From Streptomyces sp. SS1-1 (GTDB lineage: Bacteria > Actinomycetota > Actinomycetes > Streptomycetales > Streptomycetaceae), in assembly GCF_008973465.1 (NCBI RefSeq), contig NZ_WBXN01000004.1:6674501-6738500 (forward strand): a stretch of 64,000 nucleotides of DNA, given 5' to 3'. This document shows, one piece after another, positions 1 through 8,897 of the stretch. Made by a program: the position numbers and the translations under genes. Below the pieces are notes generated by a model. That model was not told the origin of the DNA. It did no database searches and saw only the letters and a list, made by a program, of their open reading frames with translations. Position 1 is the first letter of the stretch, and each line of letters begins with the position of its first letter.

Positions 1-65
1 CCCTCGGCGGGCCGGACGTCACGAAGGGCCGGAGCGCTCGGCTCCGGCCCTCAGGGGGTGCCTGG

Positions 66-629
66 TCAGGCGGCGATCTTCTCGCCCGCGTGGCCGTGGA
101 TGTGCGCGATGACCTCGGCCAGCTGGGCGGCGACCTCGGCGTCGTCGGCCGGGTGCGTCTCGGCGAAGCGGGTCACGGAGCCCGGGATGGACAGCTTGAC
201 GTCCTCCAGCACCTTGCCGCCGGCGATGCCCACGGCCTTGCGGGCCTCGTCCTGCGCCCACACGCCGCCGTACTGGCCGAACGCGGTGCCGATCACGGCC
301 ACCGGCTTGCCGCCGAAGGCGCCGGCGCCGTACGGGCGGGACAGCCAGTCGATGGCGTTCTTCAGGACGGCCGGGATGGTGCCGTTGTACTCGGGGGAGA
401 AGAGCAGGAAGCCGTCGGCGGACTGGGCGGCCTCGCGCAGCGCGGCGGCCGTGGCGGGGACACCGCCCTCGACGTCGATGTCCTCGTTGTAGAAGGGGAT
501 GTCGGCCAGGCCCTCGAACAGCACGACCTCGGCGCCCTCGGGAGCGAGCTTGACGGCCGCCTCCGCCAGCTGACGGTTGTGCGAACCGGCGCGAAGGCTG
601 CCGACGAGCGCGAGGATGCGAACAGACAT
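66..629 (-). CDS. NADPH-dependent FMN reductase (flavodoxin-like fold)
   Basis: 187 aa, the normal length for the NADPH-dependent FMN reductase/quinone reductase family, which transfers electrons from NADPH to free FMN or quinones in the cytosol. The N-terminal phosphate-binding loop GSLRAGSHNR (residues 10-19) and the segment FSPEYNGTIPAVLKNAIDW (about 77-95) are diagnostic. The ATG at 629 is preceded by TTGGAG. The gene is divergent from a TetR regulator, and the 117 bp between them hold two operator-like palindromes, so TetR probably represses this gene. The specific substrate cannot be read from the sequence; an azo- or quinone-reductase role is possible. Confidence 0.9.
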   Translation of the reverse strand: MSVRILALVGSLRAGSHNRQLAEAAVKLAPEGAEVVLFEGLADIPFYNEDIDVEGGVPATAAALREAAQSADGFLLFSPEYNGTIPAVLKNAIDWLSRPYGAGAFGGKPVAVIGTAFGQYGGVWAQDEARKAVGIAGGKVLEDVKLSIPGSVTRFAETHPADDAEVAAQLAEVIAHIHGHAGEKIAA

Positions 630-667
630 GCGAACTCCAAGGATGCTGAAACACTGCCGAAACGATC

Positions 668-681
668 CGGACCGGGGTCCG
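668..681. promoter_or_regulatory. Candidate TetR operator 1
   Basis: Perfect inverted repeat CGGACC-GG-GGTCCG between the divergent FMN reductase and TetR genes. It has the symmetry and CGGAC/GTCCG half-sites typical of actinobacterial TetR operators. Binding is inferred. Confidence 0.55.
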
Positions 682-703
682 TTTAACTTCTAGCATCCTA
701 AGC

Positions 704-715
704 GGACTACGGTCC
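704..715. promoter_or_regulatory. Candidate TetR operator 2
   Basis: GGAC-TACG-GTCC inverted repeat, related in its half-sites to the palindrome at 668-681 and lying 32 bp before the TetR start. Two related half-site pairs in one divergent region suggest control of both promoters. Confidence 0.5.
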
Positions 716-746
716 AGTTTCATTCCCGATGCTTTACGCTGGCTTC

Positions 747-1403
747 ATGTCCGCCGCTCTGCCGCCGTTCCCACAGCCGGAGGAGTCCCTCGGCACACCC
801 CCGGTGCTCGACGTGGGCGCCGCCTCCGACGAGCCGTGCCTGCGGGCCGACGCGGCCCGCAACCGCGCCCGGCTGCTCGAGGCTGCCTCCCGGCTGATCG
901 CCGAGCACGGCGCCGCCGGCGTCACCATGGAGGCCGTCGCGGCTGCCGCCGGTGTGGGCAAGGGCACAGTGTTCCGCCGGTTCGGCGACCGCACCGGCCT
1001 GCTCCTGGCCCTGCTCGACCACTCGGCGCGCACGCTCCAGGCCGACTTCATGGGCGGCCCGCCCCCGCTGGGCCCCGGAGCACCCCCGGTCGACCGGCTG
1101 CGCGCCTTCGGGCTCGCCGTGCTCTACCGGTGCGCGGAGCAGCTGGACCTGCAGCTCGCGGCCCAGCCCGAGCCCTCCCGGCGCTTCGCCCACCCCTTCC
1201 AGCAGGCCCTGCACACCCACGTCACGATGCTGCTGCGGCAGATCCGGCCCGGCGCCGACTGCGACCTGCTCGCGCACACACTCCTGGCCTCCCTCGACCC
1301 CGCCCTCATCAACCACCTCACCCGGCAGCGCGGCATGCCCCTGGAGCGGCTGGAGAAGGGCTGGATCGACCTCGTGGCCCGGGTGACCGGCACCGACGCC
1401 TGA
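747..1403 (+). CDS. TetR/AcrR family transcriptional regulator
   Basis: 218 aa from the ATG at 747; an upstream ATG at 729 is in frame but would sit inside the likely promoter. The N-terminal helix-turn-helix lies at about residues 40-86, with the recognition portion VGKGTVFRRFGDRTG typical of TetR proteins. The C-terminal two thirds is helical and ligand-binding by family analogy. It is divergent from the FMN reductase gene, with two CGGAC-type palindromes between them, so autoregulation plus repression of the reductase is the simplest reading. The ligand is unknown. Confidence 0.88.
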   Translation: MSAALPPFPQPEESLGTPPVLDVGAASDEPCLRADAARNRARLLEAASRLIAEHGAAGVTMEAVAAAAGVGKGTVFRRFGDRTGLLLALLDHSARTLQADFMGGPPPLGPGAPPVDRLRAFGLAVLYRCAEQLDLQLAAQPEPSRRFAHPFQQALHTHVTMLLRQIRPGADCDLLAHTLLASLDPALINHLTRQRGMPLERLEKGWIDLVARVTGTDA

Positions 1404-1609
1404 CCCACCCGCGCGGGCCGCCGAGAAGATCGGTGCCGACGACCTGATGCCCGGACGGCTGCCGCCGCCTAGGCTGGGCACGGTCCACATCGAACTGCCG
1501 TCCGGCCGTCGCACGCGCGGAGCCGGCCGACCCCGCGGTGACGGTGGCGCACCGCGGCCCCGGCCGAACCGTGCGCGGGGCACGCGGCGTCGACGCCAGG
1601 GAGGCGTGC

Positions 1610-2782
1610 ATGCGCACCACGGTCGGCATCATCGGCGGCGGCCCCGCCGGGCTGCTCCTCGCCCGGCTGCTGCACCGGGCCGGGATCGACTGCGTGGTGC
1701 TGGAGAGCCGGTCGCGGGAGTACGTCGAGCAGCGCCAGCGCGCCGGGATGCTGGAGCAGGGCACCGTCGACGCCCTGCGCGAGGCCGGCGCCGCCGCACG
1801 GCTGGACACCGAGGGCCTGGTGCACCACGGCATCGAACTGCGCTTCGACGGCGAACGCCACCGCGTCGACTTCCCGTCCCTCACCGGCGGCCGCACGGTG
1901 ACCATCTACGCGCAGACCGAGATCGTGAAGGACCTCGTCGCGCTCCAACTCGCCAAAGGGCCCCCGCTGTTGTTCGGCGCGGAGGCGCTCGCCGTGGAAA
2001 AGCCGGAGAGCACGGCACCGGTCGTACGGTTCCGGCACGAGGGCCGGGAGCGCACCCTGACCTGCGACTGGGTGGCCGGCTGCGACGGCTTCCACGGCAT
2101 CTCCCGGGGCGTGCTGCCGGCCGGCCGGTCGTACACGCGCGCCTACCCGTACGCCTGGCTGGGCGTGCTGGCCGAAGTGGCCCCGTCCTGCGAGGAGTTG
2201 ATCTACGCACGCAGTGAACGCGGCTTCGCGCTGCACAGCATGCGCTCCCCGTCGGTGTCGCGCCTCTACCTCCAGGTGCCCGAGGGCACCGACGCCCGCG
2301 ACTGGCCCGACGACCGCGTCTGGGACGAACTCGCCGCACGCTTCGCCGTCGACGACGACTGGACGCTGTGCCGCGGCCCCATCACCGCCAAGTCGGTCAC
2401 ACCGATGCGGGCGTTCGTGCACGAGCCGATGCGGCACGGCCGGCTCCTGCTGGCCGGGGACGCCGCCCACATCGTCCCGCCCACCGGCGCCAAGGGCCTC
2501 AACCTCGCCGTGTCCGACGTCCGCGTCCTGGCCCGCGGACTCACCGAGTGGCACCGCGCCGGCGACACCCATGTCCTCGACCACTACAGCGAGTTGTGCC
2601 TCCAGCGCGTCTGGCAGGCCACCCGCTTCTCGGACGACATGACGAGGATGCTGCACACACGACCCGACGGGGACGCCTTCGACCACCGGATGCAGCTCGC
2701 CCGGCTGCGCCGGATCACTGCATCCCGTGAGGCCGCCGCCGAACTGGCCGCGAACTACTCGGGACTTCCGCTCCCCCTGTGA
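1610..2782 (+). CDS. pobA: 4-hydroxybenzoate 3-monooxygenase (PobA)
   Basis: 390 aa class A flavoprotein hydroxylase converting 4-hydroxybenzoate to protocatechuate with NADPH and O2. Seen: the Rossmann motif GGGPAG (9-14), the CDG motif (158-160) and GDAAHIVPPTGAKG (283-296). Substrate-site residues S210, R212, Y220 and Y199 align with S212, R214, Y222 and Y201 of the Pseudomonas enzyme as I recall its numbering. The start at 1610 follows GGGAGG; upstream in-frame codons lack a ribosome site. It ends 28 bp before an aromatic-type aldehyde dehydrogenase, so the pair would take a benzaldehyde through hydroxybenzoate to protocatechuate. Ring-cleavage genes are not in the window. Confidence 0.93.
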   Translation: MRTTVGIIGGGPAGLLLARLLHRAGIDCVVLESRSREYVEQRQRAGMLEQGTVDALREAGAAARLDTEGLVHHGIELRFDGERHRVDFPSLTGGRTVTIYAQTEIVKDLVALQLAKGPPLLFGAEALAVEKPESTAPVVRFRHEGRERTLTCDWVAGCDGFHGISRGVLPAGRSYTRAYPYAWLGVLAEVAPSCEELIYARSERGFALHSMRSPSVSRLYLQVPEGTDARDWPDDRVWDELAARFAVDDDWTLCRGPITAKSVTPMRAFVHEPMRHGRLLLAGDAAHIVPPTGAKGLNLAVSDVRVLARGLTEWHRAGDTHVLDHYSELCLQRVWQATRFSDDMTRMLHTRPDGDAFDHRMQLARLRRITASREAAAELAANYSGLPLPL

Positions 2783-2810
2783 ACCCCCGGTGACCGAACG
2801 GAGAGTCGTC

Positions 2811-4247
2811 ATGCCGTTGCTCGACCCCCAGTCCTGGCAGCCCCGCCCCCTCTCGGGAGGCACACACACGGTGACCGAACCGGCCACCGGCGAGGCGCTG
2901 GGCACCGTCACACTGGCCGGCGCGGACGACGTCACCGCCGCCGCGCGGGCCGCCGACGGCGCCCGGGCCGCATGGGCGCGGCTGCCGCACTTCGCCCGCG
3001 CGGCGGTCCTGCGCAAGGCGGGCGACCTGTTCGCGGCCCACGCCGACGAACTGCGCACCTGGCTCGTCCGCGAGTCCGGTTCCATCCCGGGCAAGGCAGA
3101 CTTCGAACTGCACGTCGCCGCCCAGGAGTGCTACGAGGCCGCCGCCCTCGCCTCCCGCCCGGCCGGACAGGTCCTGCCCACCGAGGCACCCCGCCTGTCG
3201 TACACGCGCCGGGTGCCCGTGGGGGTCGTCGGGGTGATCGCGCCGTTCAACGCCCCGCTGATCCTGTCCATCCGCTCCGTCGCCCCGGCGCTCGCCCTCG
3301 GCAACGCCGTGGTCCTCAAGCCCGACCCGCGCACCGCCGTCTGCGGCGGCCTGGCCCTCGCCGCCGTCTTCGCCGAGGCCGGCCTGCCCGAGGACCTGCT
3401 GCACGTCCTGCCGGGCGGTGCGCAGGCCGGGCAGGCGCTGGTCGCCGACCCGCACGTCCCGGTCGTCTCGTTCACCGGGTCCACGGCCGCGGGCCGGGCC
3501 GTCGGCGAGGCCGCCGGACGGCATCTCAAGCGCGCGCACCTCGAACTCGGCGGCAACTCCGCCCTGATCGTCCTGGAGGACGCCGACCTCGACGCGGTGA
3601 TCTCCACGGCCGCCTGGGGGTCGTTCTTCCACCAGGGCCAGATCTGCATGACGACGGGCCGGCACCTGGTGCACCGGTCGCTGTACGAGGAGTACGTGGA
3701 GCGCCTCGCCGCCAAGGCCGACGCGCTCGCCGTCGGCGACCCGCACCGCGACCAGGTCCACCTCGGCCCGCTCATCGACGGCGGGCAACTGGAGAAGGTC
3801 CGCTCCCTGGTGGAGGCCAGCGCCTCCGGCGGCGCCAAACTGGCCGCGGGCGGCACCCATGAGCGGCTGTTCTACCGCCCGACCGTCCTGGCGGGCGTCG
3901 ACGACGACTCCCCGGCCTACGCCGAGGAGGTCTTCGGGCCGGTCGCGCCGGTGCGCCCCTTCGCCGACGCCGACGAGGCCGCCGCACTCGCCGCCGCGAG
4001 CCCGTACGGGCTGTCGCTGGGGATCGTCACCCGGGACGCGGCCCGGGGCCTGGACCTCGCCGAGCGGATCCCGACCGGGATCGTGCACATCAACGACCAG
4101 ACCGTGAACGACGAGGCCGTCGCCCCGTTCGGCGGTGTCGCAGCGTCCGGGACCGGCGCCCGCTTCGGCGGCGACGCCAACCTGGAGGCGTTCACCGACG
4201 TGCGCTGGACGACGGTCCGCGGCGACGTGGCGGGCTACCCCTTCTGA
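2811..4247 (+). CDS. Benzaldehyde-type NAD(P)+ aldehyde dehydrogenase
   Basis: 478 aa aldehyde dehydrogenase superfamily member that oxidises an aldehyde to the acid through a cysteine thioester. Catalytic C279 lies in GQICMTTG and the general base E245 in LELGG; the NAD-binding FTGSTAAGR is at 221-229 and PFN at 145-147. The start at 2811 was chosen because it follows CGGAGAG, and the longer frame runs back into pobA. The 28 bp gap to pobA indicates one transcript, and the context suggests an aromatic aldehyde (for example 4-hydroxybenzaldehyde or vanillin) as substrate. Substrate choice is inference. Confidence 0.88.
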   Translation: MPLLDPQSWQPRPLSGGTHTVTEPATGEALGTVTLAGADDVTAAARAADGARAAWARLPHFARAAVLRKAGDLFAAHADELRTWLVRESGSIPGKADFELHVAAQECYEAAALASRPAGQVLPTEAPRLSYTRRVPVGVVGVIAPFNAPLILSIRSVAPALALGNAVVLKPDPRTAVCGGLALAAVFAEAGLPEDLLHVLPGGAQAGQALVADPHVPVVSFTGSTAAGRAVGEAAGRHLKRAHLELGGNSALIVLEDADLDAVISTAAWGSFFHQGQICMTTGRHLVHRSLYEEYVERLAAKADALAVGDPHRDQVHLGPLIDGGQLEKVRSLVEASASGGAKLAAGGTHERLFYRPTVLAGVDDDSPAYAEEVFGPVAPVRPFADADEAAALAAASPYGLSLGIVTRDAARGLDLAERIPTGIVHINDQTVNDEAVAPFGGVAASGTGARFGGDANLEAFTDVRWTTVRGDVAGYPF

Positions 4248-4270
4248 ACGCGACCGGTCCGGCACAGGCC

Positions 4271-4296
4271 CACGGGTTCCGCTCCCGGAACCCGTG
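4271..4296. terminator. Bidirectional hairpin terminator
   Basis: Perfect 11-bp stem (CACGGGTTCCG / CGGAACCCGTG) with loop CTCC, centred between the convergent aldehyde dehydrogenase and thioredoxin genes. No T-run is present, as is usual in Streptomyces. Confidence 0.75.
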
Positions 4297-4314
4297 CGGC
4301 GGCCGGACCGGACC

Positions 4315-4701
<387 letters not shown>

Positions 4702-4820
4702 GGCGTATCCCTCTTCCTGGGTGGGCGGGCGAAGCGTGGGCGACAACACGGCCGCGCGGCCGCGTATTCCGCGCGCGTACCCGTGTGGCCAGCCGGCACA
4801 CCACCCGTAAGACTGACCCC

Positions 4821-6254
4821 ATGACGGAAACGGATTCCATCGCGTACGACGTCGTGGTGCTCGGAGGCGGCCCGGTGGGGGAGGTCCTCGCCGAACGCAC
4901 CCGCGCCGCGGGACTGACCACGGCGGTCGTGGAGAGCGAACTGCTCGGGGGCGAGTGCTCCTACTGGGCCTGCATGCCCAGCAAGGCGCTGCTGCGGCCG
5001 GTCCTCGCCCAGGCCGACGCCCGGCACCTCCCCGGCCTCGCCGAGGCCGTGCAGGGCCCCCTGGACACGGCACGGGTGCTCGCCCGGCGCAACGAGGTCA
5101 CCAAGGACTGGCACGACGACGGGCAGGTCAGCTGGCTCGAAGGCACCGGCGCCGACCTCCACCGCGGGCTCGGCCGGCTGGCCGGCGACCGCACCGTGGA
5201 GGTGACCGGCCCCGACGGCACCCGGACGGTGCTCACCGCACGGCACGCCGTGGCCGTCTGCACCGGCAGCCGGGCCGTCCTGCCCGACCTGCCGGACCTC
5301 GACCAGGTCAAGCCGTGGACCAGCCGCGAGGCCACCAGCGCCCAGGCCGCGCCCGGCCGGCTCGTCGTGGTCGGCGGGGGAGTGGTCGCCGCCGAGATGG
5401 CCACCGCCTGGCAGGCCCTCGGCTCCCAGGTCACCCTGCTCGTGCGCGGCAAGGGCCTGCTGAACCGCATGGAACCCTTCGCCGGCGAGATGATCGCGAA
5501 GTCCCTCACCGAGGCCGGGGCCGACGTCCGCACCGGCACGTCCGTCACCTCGGTGACCCGGGAGGACGGCACGGTCGTCGTCGTCACCGACCAGGGCGAG
5601 CGCATCGAGGCCGACGAGATCCTCTTCGCGACCGGCCGCGCCCCGCGCAGCGACGACATCGGCCTGGAGACGGTCGGGCTGGAGCCGGGCTCCTGGCTGG
5701 AGACCGACGACAGCCTGCGCGTCACCGGACACGACTGGCTGTACGCCGCCGGCGACGTCAACCACCGCGCCCTCCTCACCCACCAGGGCAAGTACCAGGC
5801 CCGGATCGCCGGCGCGGCCATCGCCGCCCGCGCCTCCGGGGGCGGGGAGCCGGACACCTCGCCCTGGGGCGCGCACGCCGCCACCGCCGACCACGGGGCC
5901 GTCCCGCAGGTGGTCTTCACCGACCCCGAGGCCGCCGCGGTGGGCCTGTCCCTCGCCGAGGCCGAGCAGGCCGGCCACCGCGTCCGGGCCGTCGACTACG
6001 ACATCTCCTGGACCGCGGGCGCCTACCTGTACGGCGAGGACTACCGCGGACAGGCCCGCATGGTCGTCGACCTGGAACGCGAGATCCTGCTCGGCGTGAC
6101 CTTCGTCGGCCCCGGCGTCGGCGAGCTGATCCACTCGGCGACCATCGCGGTCGCCGGCCAGGTGCCGATCAGCAGGCTGTGGCACGCCGTCCCGTCGTAC
6201 CCGACGATCAGCGAGGTGTGGCTGCGCCTGCTGGAGACGTACCGCGACAGCTGA
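4821..6254 (+). CDS. FAD-dependent pyridine nucleotide-disulfide oxidoreductase
   Basis: 477 aa, the size and domain order (FAD, NAD, FAD, dimerisation) of the lipoamide dehydrogenase/mercuric reductase family. GGGPVG (15-20) binds FAD. The redox cysteines are C46 and C51 in GECSYWACMPSK, with aromatic residues between them, unlike the usual GTCLNVGCIPSK. The second dinucleotide motif is VVGGGVVAAEMA. Near the C-terminus the usual HAHPTxSE dyad appears as HAVPSYPTISE, so the catalytic histidine position seems to be tyrosine. That argues against ordinary lipoamide dehydrogenase activity. The substrate is unknown. Start 4821 was chosen over 4785 for its position after the promoter region. Confidence 0.85.
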   Translation: MTETDSIAYDVVVLGGGPVGEVLAERTRAAGLTTAVVESELLGGECSYWACMPSKALLRPVLAQADARHLPGLAEAVQGPLDTARVLARRNEVTKDWHDDGQVSWLEGTGADLHRGLGRLAGDRTVEVTGPDGTRTVLTARHAVAVCTGSRAVLPDLPDLDQVKPWTSREATSAQAAPGRLVVVGGGVVAAEMATAWQALGSQVTLLVRGKGLLNRMEPFAGEMIAKSLTEAGADVRTGTSVTSVTREDGTVVVVTDQGERIEADEILFATGRAPRSDDIGLETVGLEPGSWLETDDSLRVTGHDWLYAAGDVNHRALLTHQGKYQARIAGAAIAARASGGGEPDTSPWGAHAATADHGAVPQVVFTDPEAAAVGLSLAEAEQAGHRVRAVDYDISWTAGAYLYGEDYRGQARMVVDLEREILLGVTFVGPGVGELIHSATIAVAGQVPISRLWHAVPSYPTISEVWLRLLETYRDS

Positions 6255-6259
6255 CCCGC

Positions 6260-6907
6260 TCAGCCGGGCAGGTCGAACCCGAGGGCCCGCGCCGCCTCGA
6301 CCGGCGCGGGCTCGGCCCAGAGTTCGGCCATCGCCAGGTTCGAGGCGAGCGAGCGCATCTCCGCCCGGTCCAGGTAGAGCGTCCCGTCGAGGTGGTCCGT
6401 CTCGTGCTGCACGATCCGGGCCGGCCACCCCGTGAACACCTCGTCGACGGCGTTCCCGTGCTCGTCCTCGCCCCGCAGACGCACCTCGGCGTGCCGGGCC
6501 ACGACCGCCTGGTACCCCGGCACGCTCAGACAGCCCTCGTAGAACGCGGCCCGCGCCGGCCCGGTCCCCTCGTACGACGGGTTGACCAGCACCCGGAACG
6601 GCTGCGGCACCCGCCCGCGCACCACGCGCACCTCCTCGGGCACCGGCGCCGGGTCCTCGATCACCGCGATCCGCAGACCGACGCCCACCTGCGGAGCGGC
6701 GAGCCCGACGCCCGGAGCCGCGTGCATGGTGGTCCGCAGCGCCTCGACGAACCGCGCCAGCAGCGCCGCGTCCAGCTGTCCTTCGTACCGCGCGGCGGGA
6801 CGCCGCAGCACGGGGTCGCCGGCCGCCACGATGGGCAGCGGGCTCTCGGCGGAGAGAAGCCGCTCGACCTGCTCGGCGAGGGGCGCGCGCTCGTTCGGGA
6901 GTGACAT
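6260..6907 (-). CDS. def: Peptide deformylase
   Basis: 215 aa metallo-hydrolase removing the N-formyl group from nascent proteins. All three family motifs are present: GVGLAAPQ (66-73), EGCLS with metal-ligand C126, and QHETDHLDG with H168, E169 and H172. It is slightly longer than the housekeeping enzyme at both ends, which is common for the extra deformylase copies in Streptomyces. It converges with the preceding flavoprotein gene with only 5 bp between stop codons and is divergent from a PepSY membrane protein. Whether this is the main or an accessory deformylase cannot be told here. Confidence 0.95.
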   Translation of the reverse strand: MSLPNERAPLAEQVERLLSAESPLPIVAAGDPVLRRPAARYEGQLDAALLARFVEALRTTMHAAPGVGLAAPQVGVGLRIAVIEDPAPVPEEVRVVRGRVPQPFRVLVNPSYEGTGPARAAFYEGCLSVPGYQAVVARHAEVRLRGEDEHGNAVDEVFTGWPARIVQHETDHLDGTLYLDRAEMRSLASNLAMAELWAEPAPVEAARALGFDLPG

Positions 6908-7051
6908 CGCCCCAGCATGCCATGCGGCCCGGCCACCCCTTGAACTTCCCTGTGGCGCAGGTCACTTGGGGTGCCGGGAACTCCGGGGCACGCCGGTCCG
7001 ACTACCGGACCGCCCGAGCACAGCCCGTCCCCACCCCCCGGAGAACCGCCG

Positions 7052-8440
7052 ATGTCCACCGCCTCCCCGACCGCCCCGGCCCCGGCGCCGGACGCCGCCC
7101 CGGCCCCGCCGCGCCGCGGCTGGGCGGCCCTGCGCCCGCTGGTCCTGCGCCTGCACTTCTACGCCGGGGTGCTGGTCGCCCCGTTCCTCCTCGTCGCCGC
7201 GGCCACCGGTTTCCTGTACGCGGGCGCGTTCCAGGCCGAGAAGCTGCTCTACGCCCACGAGCTGTACGTCCCCGTCGGCGACACCGAACTGCCGGTGTCG
7301 CAGCAGGTCGCCGCCGCCCGGAAGGCCCACCCCGAGGGCACGGTCGCGGCCGTACGGCCCTCCCCGGCCGACGGCGAGTCCACGCGCGTGATGCTCTCGG
7401 GGACCGACGGCGTCGACGCCGACCACACCCTGGCCGTGTTCGTCGACCCGTACACCGCCGAAGTGCGCGGCGCCCTGGAGCAGTACGGGTCCACCGGCGC
7501 CCTCCCGGTGCGCACCTGGATCGACGAGTTCCACCGCGACCTGCACCTCGGGGAGCCCGGCCGGCTGTACAGCGAACTCGCCGCCAGCTGGCTGTGGGTG
7601 ATCGCGGCGGGCGGACTGCTGCTGTGGTTCTCGCGGCGGCGCGCCCTGCGCCGGGTGCGCGGCACCGCCGGGCGGCGGCGCACCCTCGGTCTGCACGGCA
7701 CGGTCGGCGTCTGGGCGGCCCTCGGCTTCCTCTTCCTGTCGGCGACCGGCCTGACCTGGTCGACGTACGCCGGAGCGCACATCGACGACCTGCGCACCTC
7801 CCTGCGCCAGGCCACCCCGTCCCTCCCGGCGTCCGGTGACGGTCACGGCGGCCACGGCGGTGCGGCGGCGACCGGCGGCCCGGACGGGCCGGGCGCCGGA
7901 CTGGACCAGGTCCTCGCGGCCGCCCGCGCCGAGGGCCTGTCGGACCCGGTGGAGATCGTGCCGCCCGCCGACGCCTCGTCCGCCTACGTGGTCCGGCAGG
8001 TGCAGCGCGCCTGGCCGACGAAACAGGACGCCGTCGCCGTCGACCCGGCGTCCGGCGAGGTCACCGACGTCCTGCGGTTCGAGGACTTCCCGGTGCTCGC
8101 CAAGCTGACCCGCTGGGGCATCGACCTGCACACCGGGGTGCTGTTCGGGCTGGTCAACCAGATCGCCCTGATGGCGCTCACGCTCGCGCTGATCCTGCTG
8201 ATCGTCTGGGGCTACCGCATGTGGTGGCAGCGCGGGCGGGGCACGGCGTTCGGACGGCCGGTTCCACGCGGCGCCTGGCGCCAGGTGCCCCCGGGCGTTC
8301 TCGTCCCGTTGGCCGCGCTGGTCGCGGCGCTCGGCTACGTCGTCCCGCTGCTCGGCATCCCGTTGGCTGTGTTCGTCGCCGTGGACGCCGTACGGGGCGA
8401 GATCGCGTACCGCAGGGGGAGCGCCGCACAGGAGACGTAG
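7052..8440 (+). CDS. PepSY-associated transmembrane protein (PiuB-like)
   Basis: 462 aa membrane protein of the PepSY_TM family, often linked to iron uptake or membrane redox. Seen: a first membrane helix at about residues 33-52, a pair near 180-250 (LWVIAAGGLLLWF and LGFLFLSATGLTW), and two C-terminal helices. The loop after the third helix is Gly/His rich (GDGHGGHGG), suggesting metal binding. The start at 7052 follows GGAGAACCGCCG. A strong hairpin follows the stop. No siderophore genes adjoin it, so an iron role is inference from the family. Confidence 0.82.
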   Translation: MSTASPTAPAPAPDAAPAPPRRGWAALRPLVLRLHFYAGVLVAPFLLVAAATGFLYAGAFQAEKLLYAHELYVPVGDTELPVSQQVAAARKAHPEGTVAAVRPSPADGESTRVMLSGTDGVDADHTLAVFVDPYTAEVRGALEQYGSTGALPVRTWIDEFHRDLHLGEPGRLYSELAASWLWVIAAGGLLLWFSRRRALRRVRGTAGRRRTLGLHGTVGVWAALGFLFLSATGLTWSTYAGAHIDDLRTSLRQATPSLPASGDGHGGHGGAAATGGPDGPGAGLDQVLAAARAEGLSDPVEIVPPADASSAYVVRQVQRAWPTKQDAVAVDPASGEVTDVLRFEDFPVLAKLTRWGIDLHTGVLFGLVNQIALMALTLALILLIVWGYRMWWQRGRGTAFGRPVPRGAWRQVPPGVLVPLAALVAALGYVVPLLGIPLAVFVAVDAVRGEIAYRRGSAAQET

Positions 8441-8444
8441 ACGG

Positions 8445-8482
8445 AGGGGCCCGGCCTCCGTCACCACGGAGTCCGGGCCCCT
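8445..8482. terminator. Strong hairpin terminator
   Basis: Outer stem AGGGGCCCGG / CCGGGCCCCT enclosing a second perfect stem CTCCGT-CACC-ACGGAG, immediately after the PepSY gene stop and before the convergent TPR gene. It can serve both strands. Confidence 0.82.
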
Positions 8483-8498
8483 GCCTTCCCGCTGTCCC

Positions 8499-8846
8499 TC
8501 AGCTCTGCTCGAAGTCACCGGCCAGCGCCGAGGCGAGGCGCATGTGCGGCTCGGCCTCCGCGTGCCGCCCCTGGCGCTGGAGCGTACGGCCCAGCATCAG
8601 CCGGGCGTACTGCTCGACCGGGTCGCGCTCGACGATGACGCGCAACTCGTCCTCGGCGCGGCGCAGTTGGGCCGAGTGGTAGTAGGCGCGGGCCAGCAGC
8701 AGCCGCGGCCCGGTCTGCTCCGGCACCTCCTCGACCAGGCTGCCGAGGACCCGCGCCGCGGCGGCGTAGTCCTTGGCGTCGAAGAACATCCGCGCCCGCT
8801 CCCAGCGCTCGGTCGGTGTCCCGTGGTCGTAGTACGTCGTCTCCAC
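8499..8846 (-). CDS. Tetratricopeptide repeat protein
   Basis: 115 aa from a GTG at 8846, chosen because AAGGAGGTCAGA lies directly upstream; the longer frame starting at 8870 has no ribosome site. The protein is almost entirely TPR-like helices: ARMFFDAKDYAAAARVL, LARAYYHSAQLRRAEDEL and LGRTLQRQGRHAEAEPHM are three successive helix-pair units. No signal peptide or membrane segment is visible. It probably scaffolds a protein interaction; the partner is unknown. It follows the winged-helix/MarR pair on the same strand with a 49 bp gap. Confidence 0.82.
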   Translation of the reverse strand: METTYYDHGTPTERWERARMFFDAKDYAAAARVLGSLVEEVPEQTGPRLLLARAYYHSAQLRRAEDELRVIVERDPVEQYARLMLGRTLQRQGRHAEAEPHMRLASALAGDFEQS

Positions 8847-8878
8847 TCTGACCTCCTTCGCGCGGGTCAACCGGCCCG

Positions 8879-8897
8879 AGTGGTTGAATATTCCACT
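8879..8897. promoter_or_regulatory. Imperfect palindrome before the TPR gene
   Basis: AGTGG-TTGAATATT-CCACT, 5-bp arms around an AT-rich centre (unusual here), overlapping the stop of the winged-helix gene and lying 33 bp before the TPR start. It could be an operator or an internal promoter element. Confidence 0.35.
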
